From an aff. Roholtiella sp. LEGE 12411 (lineage in GTDB: Bacteria > Cyanobacteriota > Cyanobacteriia > Cyanobacteriales > Nostocaceae), in contig NZ_JADEXR010000053.1 in the NCBI RefSeq assembly GCF_015206995.1, positions 1 to 34,044 of the forward strand: a stretch of DNA of 34,044 nucleotides, read 5' to 3'. The position numbers and the translations under genes were made by a program. The notes beneath the pieces are model-generated. The model searched no databases. It was not told the origin of the DNA and worked only from the letters and a program-made list of their open reading frames with translations. Each line of letters begins with the position of its first letter. Positions within the stretch are counted from its first letter, which is position 1. Positions 23,056 to 32,700 of the stretch are shown here, in pieces.

Positions 23056-23462
23056 TGGAAAATCACCTCTTGTTCTACATCATAAATAAGCATTTTCACT
23101 TGATTTTCTGCTATCATCTCTTTAGGAAAATCAAGTTGAAAAAATGTTTTGTAAGTTGTTAAAGGTACTGCTAAATACAAAACACGCTCCGGTTGCCGCC
23201 GTCGTAATGCACCTCTATAATTAATAAACTGTCCTAATGCTGTATGAAATTCTGAAATAGCAGACGACCTCTCTAAAAAACTTTTGACTTCGACTGCAAT
23301 TTTTTGTCCTTCACGTTCTGCTGCAATCAGCTTTTGGGCGGCTAAATCAATTGAAAGGTTAACTCCTCCCACGCTCATTGTGAGTGGATCGTGAGTAATT
23401 TGCCAACCATCTTTGTGTAAAGCTGTTTTGACAACTTCATGAAAGACATCTTTAGCAGACAT
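23043..23462 (-). CDS. xisH: XisH-family protein
   Basis: A 139-residue protein, first gene of the xisH-xisI pair. The sequence has the family start MSAKDVFHExVKxALxKDGWxITHDPL and a nuclease-like triad D38 ... E58-x-K60 (SIDLAAQ; IAVEVKSF), consistent with the PD-(D/E)XK-like fold described for XisH. Known only as an excision accessory in Anabaena; elsewhere the fold and constant pairing with XisI suggest a DNA-acting or toxin-like role, which is inference. No recombinase gene is present in the window. Confidence 0.92.
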   Translation of the reverse strand: MSAKDVFHEVVKTALHKDGWQITHDPLTMSVGGVNLSIDLAAQKLIAAEREGQKIAVEVKSFLERSSAISEFHTALGQFINYRGALRRRQPERVLYLAVPLTTYKTFFQLDFPKEMIAENQVKMLIYDVEQEVIFQWIN

Positions 23463-23528
23463 ACATATCTATAATTATATATTTGATTTTCATTTAGCCG
23501 CATTCCATAAAATTTGTCAAAACCGTTA

Positions 23529-23558
23529 TGTAGAGACGTTCTATAAAACGTCCCTACA
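23529..23558 (-). terminator. GAGACG-type inverted repeat downstream of chlH
   Basis: TGTAGAGACGTT and AACGTCCCTACA (one mismatch) flank a 6-nt loop, 15 nt past the chlH stop. The T tract is poor. Its position suggests a chlH terminator; its sequence is that of a dispersed palindrome also found at 10.53 kb. Confidence 0.5.
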
Positions 23559-23572
23559 TTTATGATTAGGGA

Positions 23573-26500
23573 TTATTCTATCCCTTCAATCCGATCTTCA
23601 ACCTCTTGGTACAATTCGCGCAGACGATCTAAATTATCCTCGCTAGTCTCCCAATAACCGCGTCCATTCATTTCCAACAAAGTTGATACAATCTTGCGGA
23701 AAGAATGGGGATTGAGGTTCAACAATCGTTTTTGCATTTCTTCATCTTTGATGAAGGTTTCGTTAGTATCCTCATAAATCCAGTTATCCACAGCGCCGGC
23801 TGTCGCACTCCAACCAGTTGTATTCACTAACCGCTTGGAGAGTTCGCGCACACCTTCGTAACCGTGAGATAACATTCCCTCGTACCACTTGGGATTTAAT
23901 AATTTGGTACGCGCATCTAAGCGCACGGTTTCTGATAATGTCCGCACTTGGGCATTAGCTGTAGTTGTGTCTGCAATGTAAGATGATGGTTTTTTACCAT
24001 CACCACGCAGACTTGCAACTAACTTGGTGGGATCGGAATCAAAGTAATGAGAAACGTCCGTTAAACTAATCTCCGAAGAATCCAGGTTTTGGAAAGTTGC
24101 ATCAGCAGTTTTCAAAGTACTTTCAAAAATCTGCCGGGATTCATCCATAATTCCGGGGTTATCGGAATTGAAGGAGAAGGATTTGCGGTTGAGATACATT
24201 TCCTGCAACTCGGCTTCGCTGTCCCAAGTGCTGTTTTCTACCGCCAAGTTGATATTTGACGAGTAGGAACCAGAAGCGTTGGAGAAAACGCGAGTCGCTG
24301 CTTGACGCAGATTAATCCCCATATCCTCAGCTTGTTTCAAAGCGTGTTTGCGAACAAAGTTCATTTCTAAGGGTTCATCCGCCTCAGCTGCCATCTTCAC
24401 GCCTTGGTCTAGCAGGTTCATTTGGTTGATGAACAAGTCGCGGAACACTCCAGAACAGTTGATTACCACATCAATTCTGGGGCGTCCCAACTCTTCTAAA
24501 GATATCAATTCCAATTTGTTCACCCGTCCCAAGGCATCGGGAACTGGGCGGACGCCCACCATCCACATAATTTGTGCCAGGGATTCGCCGTAAGTTTTGA
24601 TGTTATCGGTTCCCCAGAGGACACAGGCGATGGTTTCTGGCCATTTTCCTTCGTTTTCTGCCTTGTTACGTGCCAAAAGCCTGTCTACGACGATTTTAGC
24701 TGATTGGACTGCTGCTGTTGTGGGGATGGATTGCGGATCGAGTGCATGGATATTCTTACCTGTGGGCAATACATCCGGGTTGCGGATGGGATCGCCACCA
24801 GGGCCAGGTAGGATGTACTCACCTTCCAAGCCTCTGAGTAATGCTCCTAGTTCGTTGTCGGCACAAACTTGTTGCAGACAGAATTCCAAATACTCAAGTA
24901 GGGGTTTTAGAGCTGTGGTGTCAACTTTGGGATAACCTGCTTTATGCAATGCTTCCACCCAAGGTTCCTTTTTGCCCATGTTGAAGAAATTCAACCGCGA
25001 AACCAGAGAAACTCGTCCTTCGGCGTCGATTTGCTCTTGGACAAGGGCGGTAACTGCTGCACGGGTTGCTAGGGTGATATCTTGCAATAACTGGACATCT
25101 TCTAAAATGCCTCTGTCATTACTTTGATAAATATCATCAATGTTACGCCCAATGCTGTTAGCGATAATTCCCGGTAAGCCTTGAAGTCCTTCTTCTTGAC
25201 GATCTAGACTAGCAATATTTACCAGAGTTGCGATCGCTTCTTCTGCACTCGGAGGTTTCCCAATGACGTGCAACCCACAAGGCAACAACCTAGACTCGAT
25301 TTCCATCAACTTGCGGTAGACGTTGCCAACAATATTATCGCGATCGTCGGTACTCATATCTCTGGCATCGGTTTCTGGCAGATTGATATCCTTATCCAGA
25401 TTCACGATCCGGCATTTATCCATGATGCTGTTAACAATGGAAACACCGCGTCCACTATCTTTCAAGGTTTGGTAGGAAGCAATTAACTCGCTGAGTTCCT
25501 TCAAACCTTTATACAAACCAGCATTTTCTGCCGGCGGTGTCAAGTAGGAAATTGTTTCGGCATAACTCCGGCGTTTGGCAATTGTTGCCTCACTGGGATT
25601 ATTGGCGGCGTAGTAATACAGGTTGGGAATTGAGCCAATTAAGTTATCTGGATAACAATCACCAGACATCCCCATCTGTTTACCTGGCATAAATTCCAAG
25701 GAACCGTGTGTACCAAAGTGGAGTACAGCGTCAGCTTGCCAAACTTGCTCTAGGTAAGTGTAGTAGGCAGCAAAACCGTGGTGAGGACTAGCTGAACGGG
25801 AGAATAATAACCGCATCGGGTCGCCTTCGTAACCAAATGTGGGTTGGACACCGATGAAGACGTTACCAAATTGCTTACCATAAATCAGCAGATTTTGCCC
25901 ATCACTGTTGAGATGTCCGGGAGGTGGGCCCCAGTTTTCTTCTAGGCGTTGAGAGTAAGGGGTTAGCGCCTCATACTCAGGAACCGACATTTTGTAAGCA
26001 ACGTTCAGTTCTGGGCTATTGTACTGGGCTTGAGCGTCATGGATGACTTCTTGCATCAACGCTTCGGCTGATTCTGGCAATTCTGGTAAATCGTAGCCGT
26101 TATTTTTGAGGGCTTTCATCACCTCGTAGATGGAACCGAATACATCCAAGTAAGCGGCGGTTCCGACGTTGCCTTTATCTGGCGGGAAACTGAAAACGGT
26201 GATGGCAACTTTTTTATCCAGTTTTGGCTTGCGGCGGAGGTTAGCCCATTTTAAGGCGCGTTCGGCGACAGCTTCCACCCGATCGCGCAGGGCGATCGCT
26301 TTGCCGGTAGTCCCATCTCTACCTGATAAAATTATCGGCTCAATTGCCCCATCCAATTCGGGGATCGCAATTTGCAAAGCAACTTGAATGGGATGTAAAC
26401 CCAAATCGCTATCCATCCACTCTTCTGTGGTTTGGAATACTAAGGGCAACGCCACCATGTAAGGACGATTTAAGCGCTTGAGTGACTCAATTGCTTTGGG

Positions 26501-27559
26501 ATGGTCTTGTCTAGCTGGCCCACCCACTAAAGCAAAACCAGTCAGCGATACCACAGCATCTACTAACTGCGTGTTGGTATTTGGTTCGTAGAAGTAAGCA
26601 TCCACAGGCTTGGAGAAATCCAAACCACCAGCAAACACAGGAAGTACCCGTGCGCCTAATGCTTCCAACTCCTGAACCATCGCCACATAATGGGCATCAT
26701 CCCCTGTAACTAGGTGGGTGCGTTGCAATACTAACCCGACACAAGGAGCTAGGGGATCTTTAAGATCACTAGAAATATCCTTACGAGCTGTATACCAATT
26801 GAGGTATTCTCTGACATCTTCAAACATATTGGGAGCCAAAGGATGCCAAATCCCTAAATCGGGATAAACCACCGGCTGTTGATATGTAGAAGGTGCAAAA
26901 TTTTGTTTCTCTAAACCTTTAAATACATATTTATCAGCTAGCATCAGCAAAAAGTTTTCCAGATTTTCTGGAGAACCACCTAGCCAATACTGAAAACTGA
27001 GCATGAAATTTCGGGCATCCTGTGCCTTGTCCATTGGCAGGAATTTCAGCACTTGCGGCAGGGTTCGCAAAAGCTTCAGCATTCCATCCTGGAATCCCGC
27101 GCCGGATTTTTCTTTGCGTTTCCGCATGAATTGGGCGATCGCACTTTTTGACTGACCCAATTGTGCTAAGGAAAAGCTGCCCATTTTACTCAGGCGCATG
27201 ACTTCTGGCATTGAGGGAAACACAACGGAAACATCCAGGCGATCGCGGTGTGGTTCTACTGCTGCTACTACTTTCTGTGCTAAGTCTTCGATGAAAATGA
27301 GGGAAGCGATGAAGATATTCGCACTCTCAATTTCTCGTTTGAACTCCTCGTAGTTCTCTGGGTCGCGGAGTTCCTCAATCAAGTACCCGCTGATTTCAAT
27401 CGCCAAGTTGGGATTGTTCGCGTTAATCGTGCGAACTGCTTGCGACAATGCACTCTGGTACTGTGACTCAAGCACGACATAGACCACCTTAATTAAATTA
27501 CGTCCGCGCAGGTTATCAGGCGCAATGTGTCTAATGGTGGACTTGACGTGGGTGAACAT
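23573..27559 (-). CDS. chlH: Magnesium chelatase subunit H
   Basis: A 1328-residue protein, full length for ChlH (about 1330). It is the porphyrin-binding, catalytic subunit of the ChlHID complex that inserts Mg into protoporphyrin IX using ATP, the first step unique to chlorophyll. An N-terminal regulatory domain (about residues 10-165) is followed by the CobN/Mg-chelatase body, with hallmark stretches such as [41 protein letters not shown] and [27 protein letters not shown] precedes the ATG at 10-nt spacing, fixing the start. It is transcribed divergently from the lipid-A-synthase-like gene. chlI and chlD are not in the window. Confidence 0.98.
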   Translation of the reverse strand: MFTHVKSTIRHIAPDNLRGRNLIKVVYVVLESQYQSALSQAVRTINANNPNLAIEISGYLIEELRDPENYEEFKREIESANIFIASLIFIEDLAQKVVAAVEPHRDRLDVSVVFPSMPEVMRLSKMGSFSLAQLGQSKSAIAQFMRKRKEKSGAGFQDGMLKLLRTLPQVLKFLPMDKAQDARNFMLSFQYWLGGSPENLENFLLMLADKYVFKGLEKQNFAPSTYQQPVVYPDLGIWHPLAPNMFEDVREYLNWYTARKDISSDLKDPLAPCVGLVLQRTHLVTGDDAHYVAMVQELEALGARVLPVFAGGLDFSKPVDAYFYEPNTNTQLVDAVVSLTGFALVGGPARQDHPKAIESLKRLNRPYMVALPLVFQTTEEWMDSDLGLHPIQVALQIAIPELDGAIEPIILSGRDGTTGKAIALRDRVEAVAERALKWANLRRKPKLDKKVAITVFSFPPDKGNVGTAAYLDVFGSIYEVMKALKNNGYDLPELPESAEALMQEVIHDAQAQYNSPELNVAYKMSVPEYEALTPYSQRLEENWGPPPGHLNSDGQNLLIYGKQFGNVFIGVQPTFGYEGDPMRLLFSRSASPHHGFAAYYTYLEQVWQADAVLHFGTHGSLEFMPGKQMGMSGDCYPDNLIGSIPNLYYYAANNPSEATIAKRRSYAETISYLTPPAENAGLYKGLKELSELIASYQTLKDSGRGVSIVNSIMDKCRIVNLDKDINLPETDARDMSTDDRDNIVGNVYRKLMEIESRLLPCGLHVIGKPPSAEEAIATLVNIASLDRQEEGLQGLPGIIANSIGRNIDDIYQSNDRGILEDVQLLQDITLATRAAVTALVQEQIDAEGRVSLVSRLNFFNMGKKEPWVEALHKAGYPKVDTTALKPLLEYLEFCLQQVCADNELGALLRGLEGEYILPGPGGDPIRNPDVLPTGKNIHALDPQSIPTTAAVQSAKIVVDRLLARNKAENEGKWPETIACVLWGTDNIKTYGESLAQIMWMVGVRPVPDALGRVNKLELISLEELGRPRIDVVINCSGVFRDLFINQMNLLDQGVKMAAEADEPLEMNFVRKHALKQAEDMGINLRQAATRVFSNASGSYSSNINLAVENSTWDSEAELQEMYLNRKSFSFNSDNPGIMDESRQIFESTLKTADATFQNLDSSEISLTDVSHYFDSDPTKLVASLRGDGKKPSSYIADTTTANAQVRTLSETVRLDARTKLLNPKWYEGMLSHGYEGVRELSKRLVNTTGWSATAGAVDNWIYEDTNETFIKDEEMQKRLLNLNPHSFRKIVSTLLEMNGRGYWETSEDNLDRLRELYQEVEDRIEGIE

Positions 27560-27826
27560 GCTTCTTAGGCTCCTTTGATGCGCGTTCTCTACTGGAAGTT
27601 CTTAGTGGCTGATGCTGCCACAAGTGACTTATTCTCTTCGGCAATATGAACTTTTTATCAGAAAACACTTACCCACTGGTGATTTTGTCGTCTATATGAC
27701 ACAAATCGATATAAAAAAAGCAACATTTATTAACGCATATTGACAATTAATAGAAGTAGTTGCTTTAGTTCATGTAACCAAAATGTAATATATGGGCATG
27801 GGGCATTGGGGATGGGGCATGGGGAA
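27560..27826. other. chlH upstream region
   Basis: A divergent intergenic region of about 300 bp, AT-rich between 27640 and 27790. A minus-strand TTGCTT/TCATAT pair (18-bp spacing, around 27695-27725) is a possible but weak chlH promoter. Between 27793 and 27826, G-rich GGGCATTGGGGATGGGG repeats lead into a heptamer array. No gene seen. Confidence 0.4.
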
Positions 27827-27867
27827 CTTTTGACTTTTGACTTTTGACTCTTGACTAATGACTAACC
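27827..27867. repeat. Heptamer array (CTTTTGA / CTAATGA) covering a start codon
   Basis: Three CTTTTGA units, one CTCTTGA, one CTAATGA and a partial unit in strict 7-bp phase. The ATG of the next gene (27858-27860) is inside the CTAATGA unit. Confidence 0.85.
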
Positions 27868-29123
27868 AACCATCTGATATTTTGATTCTCTCAAACGGCC
27901 CTGGTGAGGTAACGACTTGGGTACGCCCGGTGGTCAGGGCGTTGCGGCAAAAGTTGGGTGATGACCTGATCAGGATTTCTGTGGTGTTATCGCCTTGTCC
28001 AAATGCCAGTGGTAAAGAAGCAGCGATCGCCCTTTCTTATCCAGAAGTAGATAGAGTCCAGGGAGCAGAGCATTTTTGGCAATTTTTGCTTTGGGGAAAA
28101 ACATTTGATAATTGGGACTGGAGAAGTCACGGTGTAGTTGTTTTCCTCGGCGGCGATCAAATTTTCCCAGTAGTGATCGGCAAAAAACTGGGATATAAAA
28201 CAGTTGTTTACGCAGAATGGGAAGCCCGTTGGCATAACTTGATTGACCGATTTACAGTCATGAAACCCGAAGTTGCTGACCGCATCCACCAAAAATATGC
28301 TCACAAAATTACTGTTGTGGGAGACTTGATGCTAGAAACTAGTAGTCATTCGTCCTTAGCAAAAAACAAAGGACAAATGACAAATGACAAAGCCCAAAAA
28401 ACTGATTTAATTGGCATTTTACCTGGATCAAAAGCAGCAAAATTAGCTCAAGGAGTGCCATTAACTTTAGCAATTGCTGAATATATCTATGCAAAAAGAC
28501 CCCAAACTAAGTTTGCGATCGCCGTCGCCCCGACTTTGGATTTACCAACTTTAGCTAGTTTTGCCGATCCTCAAGAAAACCCTTTTGTGAGCATATTCGG
28601 CAGTTCGCCGGCAGTTTTAATGGAGTTCGAGGATACTATTCTCAAAACATCAACAGGCTTATGCTTGGAATTGTGGCAAGAAACACCTGCCCATAACTTA
28701 TTATCTTGCTGTAGTATGTGCTTAACTACAGTGGGGGCAAACACTGCCGAACTCGGTTCTTTAGCTGTGCCGATGATTGTTTTGCTCCCAACGCAACAAC
28801 TAGATGCCATGCGCTCTTGGGATGGATTACCAGGGTTATTGGCAAATTTGCCGGGAGTGGGTTCTACTTTTGCCAAAGTGATTAACTGGCTGTTCCTGAG
28901 ACGCAAAGGTCTATTAGCATGGCCGAATATCTGGGCACAGGAAGAGATTGTGCCAGAACTTGTGGGCAAACTTCAACCCCAAGAAATAGGGGAAATGGTT
29001 TTAGATTTTTTGGCTCATCCAGAAAAATTGGACGATATGCGAGCCAAGCTACGTAGCATCCGTGGTGAAAGCGGAGCAGCCCAGAAGATAGCACAGATTG
29101 TTTGCGAGGAACTTGGGAAGTAG
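27858..29123 (+). CDS. Lipid-A-disaccharide-synthase-like glycosyltransferase
   Basis: A 421-residue protein of the cyanobacterial group annotated as lipid-A-disaccharide synthase-related. The N-terminal lobe begins DILILSNGPGEVTTWVRPVVRAL and contains VVFLGGDQIFPVVIGKKLGYKTVVYAEWEARW; the C-terminal lobe has the GILPGSKAAKLAQGVPLTLAIAEYI block and TTVGANTAELGSLAVPMIVLLPTQQLDAM. Cyanobacteria with atypical lipid A keep this gene, so its acceptor is uncertain. The start codon lies inside a heptamer repeat with no ribosome site, yet the next residues are at once family-like, so the start is credible. Residues 163-178 are encoded by a hairpin-forming repeat inserted between the two lobes. It is divergent from chlH. 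Confidence 0.85.
   Translation: MTNQPSDILILSNGPGEVTTWVRPVVRALRQKLGDDLIRISVVLSPCPNASGKEAAIALSYPEVDRVQGAEHFWQFLLWGKTFDNWDWRSHGVVVFLGGDQIFPVVIGKKLGYKTVVYAEWEARWHNLIDRFTVMKPEVADRIHQKYAHKITVVGDLMLETSSHSSLAKNKGQMTNDKAQKTDLIGILPGSKAAKLAQGVPLTLAIAEYIYAKRPQTKFAIAVAPTLDLPTLASFADPQENPFVSIFGSSPAVLMEFEDTILKTSTGLCLELWQETPAHNLLSCCSMCLTTVGANTAELGSLAVPMIVLLPTQQLDAMRSWDGLPGLLANLPGVGSTFAKVINWLFLRRKGLLAWPNIWAQEEIVPELVGKLQPQEIGEMVLDFLAHPEKLDDMRAKLRSIRGESGAAQKIAQIVCEELGK
28345..28388 (+). repeat. Intragenic repeat hairpin with AAATGAC heptamers
   Basis: GTCATTCGTCCTT (28345-28357) and AAGGACAAATGAC (28369-28381) are complementary at 12 of 13 positions around an 11-nt loop. The right arm runs into AAAGGAC-AAATGAC-AAATGAC in 7-bp phase (28368-28388). 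The same kind of heptamer occurs between genes elsewhere in the window; here it is translated. Confidence 0.75.
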
Positions 29124-29168
29124 AGAAACAGGGGAAGCAGGGGGAGCAAGGGAAGAGAAGATTAATGG

Positions 29169-29237
29169 CCTTTGACCCTTGACCCTTGACCCTTGACCCT
29201 TGACTAATGACTAATGACTAATGACTAATGACTAATC
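29169..29237. repeat. Heptamer array (CCCTTGA then CTAATGA)
   Basis: One CCTTTGA, four CCCTTGA and four CTAATGA units plus a partial one, all in 7-bp phase, fill the gap between two convergent genes. The stop codon of the 128-residue protein (29232-29234) is part of the last CTAAT unit. Confidence 0.9.
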
Positions 29238-29618
29238 CAAAGATTGCCCATCCCTGCGCCCAAGTTCATAAATGCCAGCGCTCATACAAGCTAATATACC
29301 TGTACTAATTCCCCAGCTATCACCTAGACTAATTTCCAGACCCCAGTTAAATAAAGCGCCGACTATCAAGAAAGGCACAATGCTAAATATTGAAGCGTAA
29401 AAAGCGTTTTGGGATTCTCTGGCGTTACGAGTTTTTTCAAATTCTGATTGGCTGGTGTAGAGCGATCGCTCGGCAAAGTTAAACCAGCGGTTTAGTTGCT
29501 TAATTACCCATTCACTCGCTGGGGAAAAAGCTAAATATAGCGCCAATGACCACAAACTCGCTCCAGCGATCGCGATCGTGTCCAACTCAAAACTGAAAGG
29601 TAAAATTTCGGTCAGCAT
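29232..29618 (-). CDS. Small membrane protein of unknown function
   Basis: A 128-residue protein that I do not recognise as a named family. It has a hydrophobic segment near residues 12-32 (IAIAGASLWSLALYLAF), a charged central helix (residues 40-70, FAERSLYTSQSEFEKTRNARESQ) and two more hydrophobic segments (about 73-95 and 102-117), so three membrane spans are likely. No catalytic motif or signal peptidase site. It is on the same strand as ftsH, about 175 nt downstream of it, but hairpins lie between and co-transcription is doubtful. Its C-terminus is set by a stop codon inside a heptamer array, so the true ancestral end may differ. Confidence 0.7.
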   Translation of the reverse strand: MLTEILPFSFELDTIAIAGASLWSLALYLAFSPASEWVIKQLNRWFNFAERSLYTSQSEFEKTRNARESQNAFYASIFSIVPFLIVGALFNWGLEISLGDSWGISTGILACMSAGIYELGRRDGQSLD

Positions 29619-29700
29619 AGCTTGGGTGCGTCCTGCAAATGGTCGATTTTTTATCGATACTCAATCGACCCCTTAAGCAATTTTAACTAATTTAGCAGAA

Positions 29701-29759
29701 GTCCCACATCTCACTTTTAGGAGTGTGGGACGCCATTCGCCTGCGACGGGAAACCCGTC
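29701..29759. terminator. Two hairpins downstream of ftsH
   Basis: GTCCCACA / TGTGGGAC (29701-29708 with 29724-29731) and GACGGG-AAA-CCCGTC (29745-29759) are both perfect. They lie 35-95 nt past the ftsH stop on the minus strand and could together end its transcript. Neither has a strong T tract. Confidence 0.5.
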
Positions 29760-29793
29760 TGTTGCGCTAGCTCATGAACCTCTTGACTAATTA

Positions 29794-31683
29794 CTAACGA
29801 GATACAGCCAATTTCTCATCGACTACCTGGGTATTTTCAACAACAATTTTGCGGAATAGTTCGCCCTCAATTGTCTCCTGTTCGATTAACAAATCTACTA
29901 AACGTTCCAAAAGTGTGCGGTGTTCTTGCAAGAATTCTTTCGCTTTTATGTAAGAACTATTGACAATTTCACGTACTTGGGAATCAATCTTGGAGGCAAT
30001 TTCCTCAGAATATTCTGATTTATTCATCCAGTCGCGTCCTAAAAATACCTCTCCAGTCTGATTTTCTAGGGACAATGGGCCTAATTCAGACATCCCGAAC
30101 CGTGTCACCATCTGCCGCGCCATCCCTGTCACCTGTTGCAAGTCATTACCTGCACCTGTGGTCACTTCTGGCTTACCAAAAACAATTTCCTCGGCAGCCC
30201 GACCGCCCAAAGTTGCAGTAATCCTGGCTTTGAGTTGGGAACGAGAAACTAATCCTTGTTCTTCGTTAGGAGTAAACCAAGTTAATCCCAGCGCTTGTCC
30301 CCGTGGGATGAGCGTGACTTTCTGCACAGGGTCATGGTCTTTGAGCAATGTACCTACTAAGGCGTGTCCAACTTCGTGGTAAGCAATCAAGCGCTTGTTT
30401 TTGCTATCTACTAAGGCTGTGCCTTCCATCCCTGCGACTACCCGATCCACAGCATTATCAATTTCCAGGATAGTTACAGCTTCTTTGCGCCTTCTGGCGG
30501 TGAGAATGGCAGCTTCGTTGAGTAAGTTGGCTAAATCTGCCCCGGTAAAACCAGGAGTGCGGCGAGCGATCGCTTCTAATGACACACTAGGATCGATTTT
30601 CTTATTCCGCGCGTGGACTTTTAAAATGTCCAGCCGTCCTTTAAGATCCGGTGCATCCACAATTACTTGCCGGTCAAAGCGTCCTGGTCTGAGTAGTGCT
30701 GTATCTAGTACATCTGGGCGGTTGGTGGCAGCAATAATAATGATGCCAGTATTGCCTTCAAACCCATCCATTTCAGTCAGCAGTTGGTTGAGGGTTTGTT
30801 CGCGCTCATCATTACCGCCACCGATACCAGCACCCCGCTGGCGTCCTACAGCGTCAATTTCATCGATAAATATTAGACAAGGAGCGTTATCTTTAGCTTT
30901 CTTAAACAGATCGCGCACACGGGATGCACCGACACCAACAAACATTTCCACAAATTCCGAACCGGAAATGCTGAAGAAGGGTACACCTGCTTCTCCAGCG
31001 ATCGCTTTTGCAAGCAATGTTTTACCTGTACCAGGGGGGCCGACTAATAGCACTCCTTTGGGAATACGTGCCCCAACAGCGGTAAATCTTTCTGGTTGTT
31101 TGAGAAAAGTGACGACTTCTTCGAGTTCTTCTTTAGCTTCTTCAACTCCTGCGACATCTTCAAACTTCACTCCAGTTTTTGCCTCCATTTGGAAGCGTGC
31201 TTTGGATTTGCCAAAGTTCATTGCTTGGCTAGAAGCGTTAGTAGAGCGGCGGAGGAACAATAACATTAAAGCTACTAGTGGCAAAATCCACATGAGGTTG
31301 ATCAACAGCCCAACAGCAGCTCTACTGTTAGCAGAGGAAACCTCACCAAAATCAACATTCCTTTCTTTAAGTATGTTAATTAACTCTGTATTTTGCGCTA
31401 AAAGTCTTACCTGTAGAGGTTGTGCATCTGGCTTTTGCCCCTGTAGATACACCCTTGCTATTTGTTCGGTTTCGTCTAACTCTACTTTTTTGACTTCTCC
31501 TTGCTTGGCTTTTCTAATCAACTCGCCATAATTTAGAGAGTCGCGCTCTGCTTTTTGTGCAAATGCAGGAGCACCCCCAAACATACCTGGCAACATGATC
31601 AAACTGGCTGCTAGCGCACCAGCCCAAGCAAGGCGTTTTGGTGAACGCTGTTTTATCAATGCTTTTTTTTCCAAATTAGTCAT
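29794..31683 (-). CDS. ftsH: ATP-dependent zinc metalloprotease FtsH
   Basis: A 629-residue thylakoid or plasma membrane protease. Two N-terminal membrane segments (about residues 17-42 and 122-144) flank a 75-residue lumenal or periplasmic domain. The AAA module has Walker A GPPGTGKT (215-222), Walker [10 protein letters not shown] (D274-E275) and the second region of homology ([20 protein letters not shown]). The protease domain has zinc ligands H436-E-x-x-H440 and D514. FtsH forms hexamers; the cyanobacterial FtsH2/FtsH3 complex removes photodamaged D1 from photosystem II. Cyanobacteria usually have four paralogues. The AAA and protease domains are FtsH2-like, but the first 45 residues, an Ala-rich possible signal-anchor ending AFAQK, are distinctive, so I do not assign the number. 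Confidence 0.96.
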   Translation of the reverse strand: MTNLEKKALIKQRSPKRLAWAGALAASLIMLPGMFGGAPAFAQKAERDSLNYGELIRKAKQGEVKKVELDETEQIARVYLQGQKPDAQPLQVRLLAQNTELINILKERNVDFGEVSSANSRAAVGLLINLMWILPLVALMLLFLRRSTNASSQAMNFGKSKARFQMEAKTGVKFEDVAGVEEAKEELEEVVTFLKQPERFTAVGARIPKGVLLVGPPGTGKTLLAKAIAGEAGVPFFSISGSEFVEMFVGVGASRVRDLFKKAKDNAPCLIFIDEIDAVGRQRGAGIGGGNDEREQTLNQLLTEMDGFEGNTGIIIIAATNRPDVLDTALLRPGRFDRQVIVDAPDLKGRLDILKVHARNKKIDPSVSLEAIARRTPGFTGADLANLLNEAAILTARRRKEAVTILEIDNAVDRVVAGMEGTALVDSKNKRLIAYHEVGHALVGTLLKDHDPVQKVTLIPRGQALGLTWFTPNEEQGLVSRSQLKARITATLGGRAAEEIVFGKPEVTTGAGNDLQQVTGMARQMVTRFGMSELGPLSLENQTGEVFLGRDWMNKSEYSEEIASKIDSQVREIVNSSYIKAKEFLQEHRTLLERLVDLLIEQETIEGELFRKIVVENTQVVDEKLAVSR

Positions 31684-32096
31684 AATAATTACCTTTTGTC
31701 TGATGGCATAAGCTGAGGGCTGGTTTTATGCCTATTCTTCTAGCAAAAATTGCAATAACTGGAAATTACAGTTTTCTTATCTAGTCTAACTTCCATACAA
31801 AACCATTCCCAAATCTCTCTCGGCTTTGCCTAAACTCAAGCAGTTCGGATGAATCTACTCCTCAGTAGGATGACAAGCAAGCCAGCCTAGTATACCAATC
31901 ATTATTAGGTTGGGTATTTAGTAACTATTGTGACAAAATTTTTCCTTCCTATTCGCCTCATCGTTCATCATAAAATTTTTCAGTGGATTGTAATTTGACA
32001 TATTACGACACAAATCGCTAATATAAGCATAATCATAATGACTTCGTTTATTAAAAATCTGGTAATAGTATCTAGTTAGTAGTTTGTAGGTTAATT
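31684..32096. other. Divergent ftsH / FMN reductase intergenic region
   Basis: About 410 bp with no gene. The reductase side contains a clear promoter (31995-32024). The ftsH leader appears long; I found no confident ftsH promoter. No hairpin or repeat stands out. Confidence 0.5.
31995..32024 (+). promoter_or_regulatory. Promoter of the FMN reductase gene
   Basis: Perfect TTGACA (31995-32000) and TAATAT (32019-32024) separated by 18 bp, about 70 nt before the ATG. Both hexamers are close to the sigma-70 consensus. Confidence 0.7.
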
Positions 32097-32642
32097 ATGG
32101 TAAGAATTGTTGGTATTGGTGGTAGTTTAAGACCCAACTCCTATACTCAGATCGCTTTGCAAGTTGCAGCGCAACGTGTAGAAGCCCTGGGTGCGGAGAT
32201 AGAAATTCTCGATTTGCGGCAGTTACAGCTACCGTTTTGCAATGGTGAAAAAGAGTATGTAGAGTACCCAGATGTTCAGCGGTTACGAAATGCCGTTAGT
32301 CGCGCCGATGGGTTAATTTTAGCGACACCTGAGTATCATGGGGGCGTTAGTGGTGTTCTCAAAAATGCCCTAGATTTGATGAGCTTTGAGGAACTATCTG
32401 ATAAAGTGACCGGACTGATTAGCGTGTTGGGAGGTCAGTCTAATAGCAACGCCCTGAATGAATTACGGCTAATTGTCCGCTGGGTGCATGGCTGGGTGAT
32501 TCCAGAACAAATTGCCATAGGACAAGCTTGGGGTGCTTTCAATCCTGAAGGCAAGTTGCTGGATGAAAAACTTTCTCAACGATTTGATCAATTCGCTCAG
32601 AGTTTAGTTGACAACACTCGCAAACTGCGGGATGTTGCTTGA
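32097..32642 (+). CDS. NADPH-dependent FMN reductase (flavodoxin-like fold)
   Basis: A 181-residue cytosolic flavoprotein. It has the FMN phosphate loop near the start (GIGGSLRPNSYTQIAL) and the second flavin-binding motif PEYHGGVSGVLKNALD, both diagnostic of the SsuE/ArsH/chromate reductase group. Such enzymes use NAD(P)H to reduce FMN or quinones; the physiological acceptor is not evident. It is a single gene with its own promoter upstream and a strong intrinsic terminator that begins 12 nt after the stop. It converges on the ferrochelatase-like gene. Confidence 0.92.
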   Translation: MVRIVGIGGSLRPNSYTQIALQVAAQRVEALGAEIEILDLRQLQLPFCNGEKEYVEYPDVQRLRNAVSRADGLILATPEYHGGVSGVLKNALDLMSFEELSDKVTGLISVLGGQSNSNALNELRLIVRWVHGWVIPEQIAIGQAWGAFNPEGKLLDEKLSQRFDQFAQSLVDNTRKLRDVA

Positions 32643-32654
32643 GAATTAGCGACC

Positions 32655-32700
32655 AGGAGTAAGGAGCTATAAGTTATTAACTCCTTACTCCTAACTTTTT
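32655..32700 (+). terminator. Rho-independent terminator of the FMN reductase gene
   Basis: AGGAGTAAGGAG (32655-32666) and CTCCTTACTCCT (32681-32692) are perfect complements, followed by AACTTTTT. The T tract overlaps the stop codon of the converging ferrochelatase-like gene (32699-32701). Confidence 0.85.

Noticed and set aside
30395-31531. A 378-codon open frame antisense to ftsH
   Set aside because: Low-complexity Ser/Pro/Thr-rich product with no family likeness; it lies wholly across the conserved FtsH coding region and is a codon-bias shadow.
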